Below are positions 17,078-25,071 of a stretch of 64,000 nt of DNA, one piece after another. The notes under the pieces are model-generated. The model saw only the letters and a program-made list of their open reading frames with translations, was not told the origin of the DNA and searched no databases. Every line of letters starts with the position of its first letter. Position 1 is the stretch's first letter. The stretch is from Phycicoccus sp. HDW14 (lineage in GTDB: Bacteria; Actinomycetota; Actinomycetes; Actinomycetales; Dermatophilaceae), in assembly GCF_011383005.1 (NCBI RefSeq), contig NZ_CP049935.1:868001-932000 (forward strand), in the 5' to 3' direction. Position numbers and translations under genes: made by a program.

Positions 17078-17682
17078 AGCTCGGCGCCTTCGGTGTCGGG
17101 GAAGCGGATCTGGCCCGTGTCGTCGTCGCGGACGACGCGGCCGGCGCGGACGAGGTGCTCGTGGGCCTCGCGCAGCGCGCGGGCCTCGTCGTCCCAGAAG
17201 GTCGGCGCCTCGATCCCGGCGTCGAGCAGGTGCCCGAGCTGGGTCAGTAGGTCGAGGGCGTCGGCGAGCTCGAGCGAGCGGAAGAGCGGGATGTCCCATC
17301 GGACGAGGGGGACCCGGTCTCCGTCGGTGATGTCGCGGCCGAGGTCGACGTCGAGCCGAGGGTGCACGTGCAGGAGGCCTCCCCAGCCGTCGACGCCGAC
17401 GACGACGTGCAGGGCGTCCCGGTGCGGTGCGGCACCGTGCTCGAAGACCGTGGCATTCGTCCGGTCGGCCTGCTGCACGACCCTGCCGGCGAGCACTGCC
17501 AGGTCGTGCAGGTGGGCCTGTTCCTCGTCCGCGAGCGCGACGACGGCCTTGACGAGGCGGTCGAACTCGTCGGCGGTGACGGGGATCGGAAGGGCGTCGT
17601 CGATGGCCGCGCAGTACTTCGCGATGCGGGCGGCTTGGGCGGTGATGGCCGCGACGTCGTCGGGGGCGGTCTGGGTGGTCAT
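17074..17682 (-). CDS. Phage protein of unknown function
   Basis: 202 aa. ATG 17682 behind GAGGAG. Helical N-terminal half (TADEFDRLVKAVVALADEEQ, AHLHDLAVLAGRVVQQADRT) and a more beta-like middle (DALHVVVGVDGWGGLLHVHP). It ends with VRDDDTGQIRFPDTEGAEL. No family recognised. Confidence 0.7.
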   Translation of the reverse strand: MTTQTAPDDVAAITAQAARIAKYCAAIDDALPIPVTADEFDRLVKAVVALADEEQAHLHDLAVLAGRVVQQADRTNATVFEHGAAPHRDALHVVVGVDGWGGLLHVHPRLDVDLGRDITDGDRVPLVRWDIPLFRSLELADALDLLTQLGHLLDAGIEAPTFWDDEARALREAHEHLVRAGRVVRDDDTGQIRFPDTEGAEL

Positions 17683-17837
17683 CGGCGTGGGCTCCTCGAG
17701 ACGATGAGGATGCCGAGGAGAGCGCAGAGCACGGTGACGACGGCGCTGCCGACCGTCATCGGTGAGGTGAAGAACATCGCGACGGCGACGCCCACCGCGG
17801 CGAGCACGATGAGCACGAGGCAGGTCAGGATCTCCAT
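17679..17837 (-). CDS. Small two-helix membrane protein
   Basis: 52 aa, reading MEILTCLVLIVLAAVGVAVA at the start and VGSAVVTVLCALLGILIVS later: two transmembrane helices with a short loop and a basic tail SRSPRR. Start ATG 17837 overlaps the ParB-like stop as ATGA, and its own stop overlaps the next start as ATGA. This perfect chain supports a real gene. It may act in superinfection exclusion or regulation of the host membrane, which is conjecture. Confidence 0.7.
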   Translation of the reverse strand: MEILTCLVLIVLAAVGVAVAMFFTSPMTVGSAVVTVLCALLGILIVSRSPRR

Positions 17838-19384
17838 CAGGCGGTCTCGTCCGGTCCGCTGAGCTCGTCGTCGGCCTGCCCGTCGGCCGGCTCATCGGCG
17901 ACGGGCCCGTCGACGTTCCACCTGGCGGATCCCGACTGGGAGTACTCCGTGCCGGTGAACCGGTCCCGCTCCCAGTCGGACCACGGGTAGCCGTACGCCG
18001 TCAGGGTCGCGGTCCAGGCGCGGCCGGGGGCTCCGTAGGTGTGGGGCCCGGGGTAGGGGTCGATCTTGCGGAGGCTCGTCTCGCCGGCGATGTGGGTGGC
18101 GATGTCGAGGGCGAGGACGAGGGCGTTCACGTTGAGCCGGCTGAGCGGCTGGGCGAGCGCTTCGGCGAGGTCCTCGGCCTGCTGGTCCTCGTCGGTGCCC
18201 TTGACGACCTCGGGGACGGGTGCGCCGAGGATCTCGAGCAGCAGCCGGGCGCCCTTGAGGTCGCGGTAGTAGGTCGTCTCGAAGTTGAACTGGTCGACGA
18301 TGAGGGCCTGCAGGCGAGTCCGGACGACGACAGGGTCGGAGACCTTCGCCAGCTGGTCGCGCAGGAACGTGGCACGCGCCTCGGCGGCCGCTCCGGCGCT
18401 CTTCGTCAGCTCGTCCTTGAGGGCGGCCAGCTCGGCCTCGGCCTTGAGCTCGGCCCTGGTCTTCGTCGGCTTGGGCTTCGGGTGCAGCTTCGGCTGGGTG
18501 CACCCGTGCACGAGCTTCTTGCGCGAGTACTCCGTCGCCCAGTAGGTGGCCCGGCCGGGGCAGTCCTTGTGCGTCCGCTGCTCGGCGGCGTCGATCTTGC
18601 CGTCGGCCTCCCAGGTGCGCGGGAAGTTGGGCAGCAGGTCCTCGAGGTGCTTCGATCCCTTCGGCTGGTCGGCGAGTACGGTGACGCCGGCCTCGCTGAG
18701 CTTCTCGAGCCGGACCGCGAGCGCCGCGGCCTCCTCGCGCTCCCGGCGCGCGCTGTTGAGCGTGAAGGTGTAGTTGTTCGAGCCGACGGCCTTGAGGAGC
18801 GTCTTCTGGGCCTTGGGGTCATCGTCGAACTCGGAGATCTCGAGGGCCTGCTCGATCGTGACCTGGTGGGCCTGCAGCGCCGAGCGGGCGGCCTCGCCGA
18901 TCTTCGCGAGCTTGAGGCGGTCGCGGATCCGGGTCGCGGGCTGGCCGACCTTGGCGGCGAGCGCCTTCTGGGTGAGGCCGTCGATGTCGAGGAGCAGCTG
19001 GTAGGCGTCGGCCTCCTCCACGGGGGTGAGGTCGACGCGCTGCAGGTTCTCGACGAGCATGGCCTCGATCTGCGCGCCGCGGGTCGTGAGGTCCTCGCGG
19101 ATGAGGACCGGCACCGTCGGGAGCTTGGCCTTCTTCGCCGCGGCGAGGCGGCGGTGACCGGCGATCAGCAGCCAGGTCGCCTTGCCCATCGACCGGGCGG
19201 TCATGCCGGTGTGCGGCGGGGCGACGACGAGCGGCTCGAGGAGGCCGACGGACTCGACCGAGGCGGCCAGGTCGGTGACGTCGCCGACGTCGAGGCGGAC
19301 GTTGTCCGGGTGTCCCTTGACCTGCGAGAGGGCGACGTGCTCGAGGCGGGTCTGCGCGGTCGGGGTGGTGGCGGTGGCGGTCAT
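17837..19384 (-). CDS. ParB-like protein (ParB/Srx plus HTH, long C-terminal region)
   Basis: 515 aa. ATG 19384 behind AAGGAG in the repeated leader. ParB core: VALSQVKGHPDNVRLDVGDV, AASVESVGLLEPLVVAPP, LIAGHRRLAAAKKAKLPTVP, LTTRGAQIEAMLVENLQRVD. It is followed by an HTH (LTQKALAAKVGQPATRIRDR). The C-terminal 250 residues contain a helical stretch KTRAELKAEAELAALKDELT and no recognised domain. Phage ParB proteins may segregate a plasmid-prophage or act in regulation; no ParA is nearby, so partition is unlikely. Confidence 0.8.
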   Translation of the reverse strand: MTATATTPTAQTRLEHVALSQVKGHPDNVRLDVGDVTDLAASVESVGLLEPLVVAPPHTGMTARSMGKATWLLIAGHRRLAAAKKAKLPTVPVLIREDLTTRGAQIEAMLVENLQRVDLTPVEEADAYQLLLDIDGLTQKALAAKVGQPATRIRDRLKLAKIGEAARSALQAHQVTIEQALEISEFDDDPKAQKTLLKAVGSNNYTFTLNSARREREEAAALAVRLEKLSEAGVTVLADQPKGSKHLEDLLPNFPRTWEADGKIDAAEQRTHKDCPGRATYWATEYSRKKLVHGCTQPKLHPKPKPTKTRAELKAEAELAALKDELTKSAGAAAEARATFLRDQLAKVSDPVVVRTRLQALIVDQFNFETTYYRDLKGARLLLEILGAPVPEVVKGTDEDQQAEDLAEALAQPLSRLNVNALVLALDIATHIAGETSLRKIDPYPGPHTYGAPGRAWTATLTAYGYPWSDWERDRFTGTEYSQSGSARWNVDGPVADEPADGQADDELSGPDETA

Positions 19385-19782
19385 GACGGTGGTGCTCCTT
19401 CGGCTGTGGTTCGGCTGGGGTCGCGACCGGTGTCGAGGGTCGCTGCGAGGCGCTCCGCGAACGGGCGCCAGGCGGTCGTGGTGGGGAGCTCGTCGAACAA
19501 CGCCTTGAGGTCCTCCAGCATCTGCGGGACCTGCGCCGCGGCGAGGTGGCGGGTGTTGAGCCGGAGCATCCCCATGTGGGTGCGCACGACGAGGACGGTC
19601 ATCCCGCGGCACCGGCGGCCCGAGGTGCACGAGACGTTGTCGAGGGCCTGGAAGCCGGGCTGCTCGGCGAGCCGGCACTGGCACGCCGGGTCGACGTGGT
19701 CGATCGCCTTGCACCAGGTCCGCACCTCGTCGGCGAGCGCCGTCAGGCGCAGACGCATCCGCTCGTCGCTCTTGGTGCTCAC
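19381..19782 (-). CDS. Phage protein of unknown function
   Basis: 133 aa from GTG 19782 (start STKSDERMRLRLTALADEV). It contains Cys segments DPACQCRL and VSCTSGRRCRGM in a helical frame. The stop overlaps the ParB-like start codon as ATGA, although the ParB gene also has its own leader. No family recognised. Confidence 0.65.
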   Translation of the reverse strand: MSTKSDERMRLRLTALADEVRTWCKAIDHVDPACQCRLAEQPGFQALDNVSCTSGRRCRGMTVLVVRTHMGMLRLNTRHLAAAQVPQMLEDLKALFDELPTTTAWRPFAERLAATLDTGRDPSRTTAEGAPPS

Positions 19783-20096
19783 GCGGCCCTCCCCATGAAT
19801 CGGCCGCCATTGGCGCGAGCTCGGCTGCGGGCGTGGCACTCCCGGCAGCGGACGGCGTTGCGGGTCACCTGCTTCGGGCAGTCGGCGCAGGGGTGGGTGC
19901 GAGGGCGAGGCGGCTTGAGCCACGTCCGGCCGCGCAGCTGCTCGAACCTGTTGGCCAGGTCGGGGCGCTCCGCCCGGTACAGGGCCCGGGCGATCGACTC
20001 TGGGCGCATCCCGAGGTGGGAGGCGATCGACAGCGGCCGGTCCCCGAACCCTAGGAAGTGCTCGACCTCCTCGACGACGACGGCGCGCGGCGTCAT
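19779..20096 (-). CDS. Small HTH/zinc-finger phage protein
   Basis: 105 aa. The first half reads VVEEVEHFLGFGDRPLSIAS and MRPESIARALYRAERPDLAN, a helix-turn-helix. The second half reads HPCADCPKQVTRNAVRCREC, a CxxC-x(n)-CxxC zinc ribbon, and a basic tail. Probably DNA-binding. Coupled to the ParB-like gene upstream by a 4-bp overlap. Confidence 0.65.
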   Translation of the reverse strand: MTPRAVVVEEVEHFLGFGDRPLSIASHLGMRPESIARALYRAERPDLANRFEQLRGRTWLKPPRPRTHPCADCPKQVTRNAVRCRECHARSRARANGGRFMGRAA

Positions 20097-21117
20097 CCGG
20101 CTACCTCCACGAGGTCCTGCTCGTGACCCTCGACGGGCTGCCCGCAGACGCGGCACTGGCCCTCGTCGAGGGAGCGCTGGTAGGCGTGGCGGGACTCGTC
20201 GGCGCGGATGACGTGCTCCCAGCACTCACCGCACCCGGTCATCCCGATCTGTCGTGCACCGCGACCGTGCTCGTTGAGGCAGCGTGCTCGGACGCGACCG
20301 GCGAGCGGGTGCTCCGCGCCGAGGTGGAAGCGGTAGGTGGCGTGGGGCGGGCTGTGCCGGCCCGGGCACGGCCGACGGTGCTCGCCTGGGTGACGCCCAT
20401 CTGGCCGGCCTCGACGAGGTCCTGCTGCTCGGTCGAGAGGTTGAGTAGGGCGAGGCGGTTGCTCACGAACGAGTCGGAGCGTCCGATCCGCTTCGCGAGC
20501 TCCTGGCCGGTCCAGCTCTTCGAGACCTTGAGCCGGTTCAGCGCCCGCGCCTCCTCCATGGGTGAGAGGTCGCGCCGCTGGCCGTTCTCGATGAGCATCG
20601 CCGCGAGCACGTCGTCGGGACGGAGGTCCTTCGAGACGATGACCTCGGTGGAGGCGTGGCCCAAGCGCTGCAGCGCGGCGAGGCGGCGGTGGCCGGCGAC
20701 GACGACCAGGGCCGCGCCGTGGCGGCGCACCACGATCGGCTGCAGAAGGCCGGACTGGCGGATCGACTCTGCCAGCTCGTCGACGTCGCCGAGGTCCTCG
20801 CGCGGGTTGTCCGGGTCCGGGTGAACGTCTGCGAGCGCCACCGTGACGAGGGTGCGACCGGTCATCGCCTCGGCGGCCGCGGCCGGCTTCTCCTGGGCGG
20901 CCGCGCGAAGCTGCTCGAGCGAGGCCCGCATCGCCTCGGTGTCGGGGTAGCCGTGGGTGCGGGCGATCTCCGCGGCGTGCGGGTAGGACAGCCCGGTGAC
21001 CTCGGCGGCCTTTGCCACGGACTGGCGCAGCGCCACCTCCACTAGGCGCACCTCGAGCTCCTGTGAGACCGTCGCGCGCTTCACGACCGGGCTCCGTTGA
21101 GGCTCACTGGCGCTCAC
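20093..21117 (-). CDS. Second ParB-like protein with zinc-finger C-terminus (one frame lesion)
   Basis: About 341 aa after repair. The N-terminal 90 residues carry an HTH (SVAKAAEVTGLSYPHAAEIA). Residues about 85-240 are ParB-like: VALADVHPDPDNPREDLGDV, ESIRQSGLLQPIVVRRHGAA, VVAGHRRLAALQRLGHAST, LIENGQRRDLSPMEEARALN. After GGGG at 20,344-20,347 (minus strand CCCC) one C is missing. Restored, the frame continues with ATYRFHLGAEHPLAGRVRAR and a zinc ribbon with CGECWEHV and CRVCGQPV. Without repair the gene appears to end at 20,239 and a 49-aa fragment begins at 20,242. Confidence 0.75.
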
Positions 21118-21930
21118 CCCGGCGGCGGGCGGCGACGAGGGTCACGATGCCGGCGAAGAGGATGGCACCGCCGAGCAGGGCCGTCAGCTGCACGTCCTGC
21201 GGCCCGGTGGCCGCGAGTTGGGCGCGCTGCGTGACCGCCGGCGCCGGGCTCGTCGTCGACGACGTGACCGGCAGCTGGGTGGCGCTCGTGCTCGTCGACG
21301 GGCTGCTGCTCGAGGACGACGTCGTCGACGGTGTGCTGGTCGGGGTCGACGACGGCGTCTCGGACGGGGTCTCCGTGGGCGTGGGGAGGGCGTCTCGGAC
21401 GGTGTCGGCGACGGGCTCGGCGTCTCGGACGGCGTTGGGGTGCCGCTCGGGGTCTCCGTGGGCGTGGGCGTCGACGAGGGCGTCTCGGACGGCGTCGGGG
21501 TGCCGCTGGGCGTCACCGACGGCGTCGGCACCGACACGGTCTCCGACGGGGTGGGGGTGGGGCTCGGCGAGGGAGTGCTCGAGCATCCCGGGCCGGGCGG
21601 CAGGAACTGGTGGCTCAGGTAGACGGCCTGGTCCTCCGGGACGCCGCCGGCGATGGTCAGCAGCCCGTCGTCGTCGAGGGCGTCGACGACGCGCCGGTCG
21701 TGGTGGGTCTCGTACCGGTAGGTGTCGACCTGTCGCCACGAGCACTCGACGACCTCGACGGTCTGGGGCCACCAGTCGCCGAACGGATCCGTCGTCGGGT
21801 CGATCCCGGCCGGCAGGTACCAGGTGCGGGTCGTGGTCTCGCCGTGCCCGGTCGCGAGCGCGGGGACGGCCGTGGTGAGGGCGCCGACGACCAGGAGGAG
21901 CGTCGCGGCGAGGATGCGGGTGCGGTTCAT
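21104..21930 (-). CDS. LPXTG-like sortase-anchored surface protein of the prophage (one frame lesion)
   Basis: About 275 aa after repair. ATG 21930. Signal peptide [20 protein letters not shown]; a short beta domain ([40 protein letters not shown]); a Ser/Thr/Pro-rich stalk of TPSETPS-like repeats; then the sorting signal LAATG with a hydrophobic helix [20 protein letters not shown] and an Arg tail. It would be linked to peptidoglycan by a host sortase. The frame changes at GGGG 21,383-21,386. A surface protein in a lysogen suggests lysogenic conversion or exclusion, or a structural role; it is not near the tail genes. Confidence 0.75.
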
Positions 21931-22202
21931 CGAAGGTCCTGACTGGTGGTGGGGAGGTCGAGTGCGTCGAGCTGGGAGCGTCCGGCTCGCTGGTCGAAGG
22001 GGGAGCGGTCCGCGCTGCGGATGAACCACCGGGTCACGAGGCCGAGGAGCACGAGGATCAGCAGCGGCAGGGCCCAGGCGTTGCCGGCGGGGTGGGCGAG
22101 GCCGAACTCGGCGGCGGCCCGGAACGCGACCACGAGCGCGAGTGCGGCGGCGACGGTCCTGGTGAACCGGACGACGAGGCGGCCGCGGCGGGTCAGGACC
22201 AC
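21927..22202 (-). CDS. Small membrane protein, phage
   Basis: 91 aa from GTG 22202, GGGAGG upstream. It has two likely transmembrane helices, [20 protein letters not shown] and [19 protein letters not shown], and a hydrophilic C-tail. It sits between the sortase-anchored protein and small soluble genes. No function assigned. Confidence 0.65.
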   Translation of the reverse strand: MVLTRRGRLVVRFTRTVAAALALVVAFRAAAEFGLAHPAGNAWALPLLILVLLGLVTRWFIRSADRSPFDQRAGRSQLDALDLPTTSQDLR

Positions 22203-22444
22203 GACGCACCTCCCGAGAGCGCCTTGTTGAGTCGCCGTAGGTCCTTGAGCTGCTGGAAGGTCTCCGCCCACCATTCCTCGGCAGCGAAGGTCTGATGCGC
22301 GAGCTCCGTTGCCGTGTCGGCATCACCGCGCCGCAAGGCTGCGGCGCACTGCCTGCCCAGCGCCCCGCTGCGAGACCACGCTCGCTCTTCGGCCTGCACT
22401 GCCTGCTCCACGCTCGGGCCGGCCGACACTGTCGCGGTCGTCAC
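22193..22444 (-). CDS. Small helical phage protein
   Basis: 83 aa (start uncertain between two adjacent GTG codons). Helical, with [20 protein letters not shown] and [20 protein letters not shown]. No family recognised. Confidence 0.55.
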   Translation of the reverse strand: MTTATVSAGPSVEQAVQAEERAWSRSGALGRQCAAALRRGDADTATELAHQTFAAEEWWAETFQQLKDLRRLNKALSGGASWS

Positions 22445-22839
22445 CACAGGTCCTTGACGTCGAGCGGCTCGCGGGCCGGGACCGGGCGTGCGCCCTCGGT
22501 CGAACCGTCGGCGAGGACCAGGACTGCGCCGAGTGGACGCTCGGCGCGGGCGATGTCGAGCGCCGAGGCCTGCTCGTCGACGCGGACCTCGAGGAGCGCG
22601 GACGACGCCGCGGTCTGGACGTAGGCGTCAGCGAGCGGGGCCGGCATCCGGAGCGCGGAGGTCTGCGCGCTGATCGTCTGCTGGCGCAGGTGGATGGCGT
22701 ACAGCTCGTCGGTGGCCTCGCGGAGGGTGACCGAGTGCGCGGCGAGCCGGGCGGACAGGCGCAGCAGGCGGCGCTCGATCGCGTCGGCTAGGGCCGGGTG
22801 CTGCCTGGCGGCGGGGCGGCGGGTCGCGACGGCGGTCAC
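22441..22839 (-). CDS. Phage protein of unknown function
   Basis: 132 aa. Helical N-terminus (ALADAIERRLLRLSARLAAH, SVTLREATDELYAIHLRQQT); the C-terminal part is beta-like (ARAERPLGAVLVLADGS). Coupled to both neighbours by 4-bp overlaps. No family recognised. Confidence 0.65.
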   Translation of the reverse strand: MTAVATRRPAARQHPALADAIERRLLRLSARLAAHSVTLREATDELYAIHLRQQTISAQTSALRMPAPLADAYVQTAASSALLEVRVDEQASALDIARAERPLGAVLVLADGSTEGARPVPAREPLDVKDLW

Positions 22840-23252
22840 GGGAGCAGGTCCTTGTCGACGAGCCAGAGGCCGCGGGCGTCGAGGTCGGCGACGGCGGCCG
22901 CTGCGAACGTGACCTTGAGCTCGGCGCGGTGGCGGAACCGGACGGTCAGGGTCTGGCCGTGGGTCTTGCCGCCGGAAGGGACGATGACGTACGCGACGCG
23001 GCCACGCATCAGGGCGGCGAAGAGGCTGCGCTGGCGGCTCGTCGAGAGGAGCTGGACCTGCACGGCGATGCCCGCGTCGGCCTCGCCCGGGCCGGGCTCA
23101 CCGAGGGCGATCAGGATGTCGTCGACGTCGTCGGTGATGACCTGGGCCGCGGGGGCATCGACGTCGGCGACCGAGGGCCGGATCGGGCGGACGGTGCCCG
23201 CCAGATCGGCGGGGGAGGGGTGGTGTTCTGCGGTGGTTGGCTGGTCCATCAC
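22836..23252 (-). CDS. Phage protein of unknown function
   Basis: 138 aa. Acidic N-terminus (EHHPSPADLAGTVRP); C-terminal beta/alpha region (AYVIVPSGGKTHGQTLTVRF, AELKVTFAAAAVADLDARGL). It is the first gene of an operon on the minus strand, preceded by the long structured leader at 23,253-23,495 and by the repeated CAGCCGAAC element. No family recognised. Confidence 0.65.
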   Translation of the reverse strand: MMDQPTTAEHHPSPADLAGTVRPIRPSVADVDAPAAQVITDDVDDILIALGEPGPGEADAGIAVQVQLLSTSRQRSLFAALMRGRVAYVIVPSGGKTHGQTLTVRFRHRAELKVTFAAAAVADLDARGLWLVDKDLLP

Positions 23253-23495
23253 GGGACCTCGCTTCCTGTTCGGCTGTTCGGCTGGGGTGGTGCGGCGGTG
23301 AGAGGTGGTCCCCGACCAGGCGAGAGGCGTGCCCCGGAACAGAGGGGGGGACTCCGCTCGACAGGTGGCCGGTCTCGCCTGGCCGGGGACTGAGGTCGGG
23401 ACGGCCGCCGCAAGGTCCTGACGGCTCGGTGCGCTGCCCCTACAGCTGCGCGTGGTGAGCCCGGACCCGACACAGGGGTGGCGGCCGCCCCGGGT
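23253..23495 (-). promoter_or_regulatory. Non-coding leader with an 18-bp inverted repeat
   Basis: 243 bp without a gene between two minus-strand operons. Arms 23,308-23,325 and 23,373-23,390 pair over 18 bp with one G-U wobble and a 47-nt loop. An 8-bp pair (23,402-23,409 with 23,480-23,487) encloses the region further upstream. Next to the start codon are two direct CAGCCGAAC copies. The structure could be an attenuator or a small structured RNA that controls the operon downstream. Confidence 0.55.
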
Positions 23496-23858
23496 CTAGG
23501 GCGGAGAGCGGCCGGGGCCGCCCGGGGCGTACCAGTCCGCGACGCGCGCGGCCTGCTCGCGGGCGTCGGCGGCCATGCACTTCGTACACAGGCCGGAGTC
23601 CTCGTCGACGTGCCGGTCGGTGCTGCCGCAGCGGGTGCACGCCAGCGCGAGGTCGTCGATCGTCAGCTGGTCGCCGGCGGCCTTGGCCGCGCGCTCCTCA
23701 GCCGCGGCCTCGTCGACGAGTTCCTGGAAGCCGTCGGGCCGGCGCGGGGTGTAGCCGAGCGCGCTCACGCGGCAGCTGTGGTGGACCTTGAAGCGCTGAC
23801 CGCAGGCCTCGCAGCGGACGAAGCCGCGCGCGTCGGTACGGGCCGCGAGCGCCATCAC
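23496..23858 (-). CDS. Two-zinc-ribbon phage protein
   Basis: About 120 aa (GTG 23,858 or ATG 23,855). CEACGQRFKVHHSC in the N-terminal part and CTRCGSTDRH with CTKCMAADAR in the C-terminal part form two metal sites around a helical linker. Probably binds nucleic acid. It precedes the structured leader. Confidence 0.65.
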   Translation of the reverse strand: MMALAARTDARGFVRCEACGQRFKVHHSCRVSALGYTPRRPDGFQELVDEAAAEERAAKAAGDQLTIDDLALACTRCGSTDRHVDEDSGLCTKCMAADAREQAARVADWYAPGGPGRSPP

Positions 23859-24010
23859 GAACGCCCCCTCGAGGCCGGGACGGCGACGGAACGGCGCGCG
23901 GTCGCGTACGCGTCACGGACGTGCTGCGGGGGCTCGCCGTGCTCGCGCAGGACACGGGCCCACCACTGCTGCGCGGTCTCGGGCTCGACCCGTGCCGGCT
24001 GGGCGCTCAT
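23855..24010 (-). CDS. Small phage protein (51 aa)
   Basis: Encodes 51 aa, starting MSAQPARVEPETAQQWWARV and containing EHGEPPQHVRDAYATARRS. ATG 24010 overlaps the repressor stop (ATGA) and its stop overlaps the next start (TGATG). The chain of overlaps supports a real gene. Function unknown. Confidence 0.6.
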   Translation of the reverse strand: MSAQPARVEPETAQQWWARVLREHGEPPQHVRDAYATARRSVAVPASRGRS

Positions 24011-24243
24011 GCGACGGCCTCGGCAGGCATCAGGAAGTGCGAGGGGATGCCCAGGAAGTCGGCCACGGCGGTGACGTCGTCGACATACCAGCGAAGCTGC
24101 CCCGTGAGCCGGCGGTAGGTCGTAACCTTCGACCAGCCGAGCGCTGCCGCCAGCTCCTGCTGCTGGATGTTCCTGCGGGCCAGCTCGGCCCGGACGTTCG
24201 CGGCGACAGCCTGCGTGGTCCGGGCGTTTGAGTGGCGTTCCAT
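24007..24243 (-). CDS. XRE-family phage repressor or Cro-like regulator
   Basis: 78 aa. Helix-turn-helix of the lambda-repressor type: VAANVRAELARRNIQQQELA, ALGWSKVTTYRRLTGQLRWY, VDDVTAVADFLGIPSHFL. Start ATG 24243 lies next to one AAGTGGAAC operator copy. It leads the leftward operon and is divergent from another HTH gene, the classical arrangement of a phage immunity switch. Confidence 0.8.
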   Translation of the reverse strand: MERHSNARTTQAVAANVRAELARRNIQQQELAAALGWSKVTTYRRLTGQLRWYVDDVTAVADFLGIPSHFLMPAEAVA

Positions 24244-24359
24244 AAGTGGAACGGTAACCTCATCCGCTCGGATTACACAAGTGGAACACTCGGACATTTT
24301 CGGGCTGGTAGGTACTGGTACCCATCCGTGCAGAACCGTGACCCCGCTACCGTGGCGGT
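24244..24359. promoter_or_regulatory. Immunity-region operators and leaderless promoter
   Basis: The direct repeat AAGTGGAAC occurs at 24,244-24,252 and 24,279-24,287 (35 bp apart). A perfect palindrome GGTACTGGTACC lies at 24,311-24,322. TACCGT at 24,348-24,353 is a -10 element six nt before the GTG at 24,360, giving a leaderless transcript. These features fit operators and promoters of a genetic switch; which protein binds where is unknown. Confidence 0.6.
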
Positions 24360-24668
24360 GTGAACACCTCAGCTGCGACGGCGGAAGTCATCCGTCGCGA
24401 ACTCGAGCAACGTGGCATGAGCGACGCCGAGCTGGCGCGACGGTGGGGTGTGTCCAAGGCGACGATGTCCCGCAAGATGTCCGGGGTCTCGAAGTTCTTC
24501 GTCGAGGACGCCGAAGCGATCGCCGATGCCTTCGGGTGGAGCCTGCCGCACATGATGATGGAGATCGACCGCGCCCGGGCCGGTCGCGACAGGCACATCG
24601 ACGGACTGACGCCCAGCGGCCGCGAGCGCGTCGACGAGGCGCGGCGCGAGCACGGCGTCGACCTCTGA
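24360..24668 (+). CDS. XRE-family regulator, divergent phage repressor
   Basis: 102 aa from leaderless GTG 24360. HTH: VIRRELEQRGMSDAELARRW, GVSKATMSRKMSGVSKFFVE, DAEAIADAFGWSLPHMMMEI. The short C-terminus is charged. It is one of the few plus-strand genes of the phage and lies opposite the leftward HTH gene, so it is likely the other arm of the lysogeny switch, perhaps the maintenance repressor. Confidence 0.75.
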   Translation: MNTSAATAEVIRRELEQRGMSDAELARRWGVSKATMSRKMSGVSKFFVEDAEAIADAFGWSLPHMMMEIDRARAGRDRHIDGLTPSGRERVDEARREHGVDL

Positions 24669-24834
24669 GGGTCACGGATCGGTCTCGGTTTCGTTAGGGT
24701 GACCAACTCCACACCGGCCGTCGGCTAGTCGATCTAGTCTGCAGAGGTCGCCCTGGAGGGGGCCGGTGAAAGAGCCCGCCGGCATGGGTCCCAGGACGCG
24801 CCTCTGTTACCGACGCCCTAGGGGGTTACGAACC

Positions 24835-25071
24835 ATGCTCTCGCTCAAGGTTTTCGCCGCTGTCGTCTCTCTGGCCGGGTGGGGGCTGGTCCTCTACACC
24901 TGGCTGGATGCCGGCCCGCTGGCCACCCGGGCTGCCGGGTACGGCGTCGGCCTGGCCCTGGGGGCCGGCTTCGCCATCATCGCCGCGAGCGCGGCTCTGC
25001 TCTCAGACGCGCGGCGGGCCTACGCCGTCGGGTTCCGTGACGGCCGTCGCGCCGCCACCGAGAGGATCTAG
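24835..25071 (+). CDS. Small membrane protein of the prophage
   Basis: 78 aa. Two transmembrane helices: VFAAVVSLAGWGLVLYTWL and GYGVGLALGAGFAIIAASAA; cytoplasmic Arg-rich tail (RDGRRAATERI). GGGGG lies before the ATG. Convergent with the integrase; the stop codons overlap by 4 bp. Plus-strand expression with the repressor suggests a lysogeny-expressed gene, possibly superinfection exclusion, which is conjecture. Confidence 0.65.
   Translation: MLSLKVFAAVVSLAGWGLVLYTWLDAGPLATRAAGYGVGLALGAGFAIIAASAALLSDARRAYAVGFRDGRRAATERI

Noticed and set aside
20093..20242. Separate 49-aa zinc-finger gene starting at 20,242
   Set aside because: One added C in the CCCC run (minus strand, at 20,344) joins the ParB-like protein directly to this Cys-rich segment, so it is the C-terminus of that protein rather than a separate gene.
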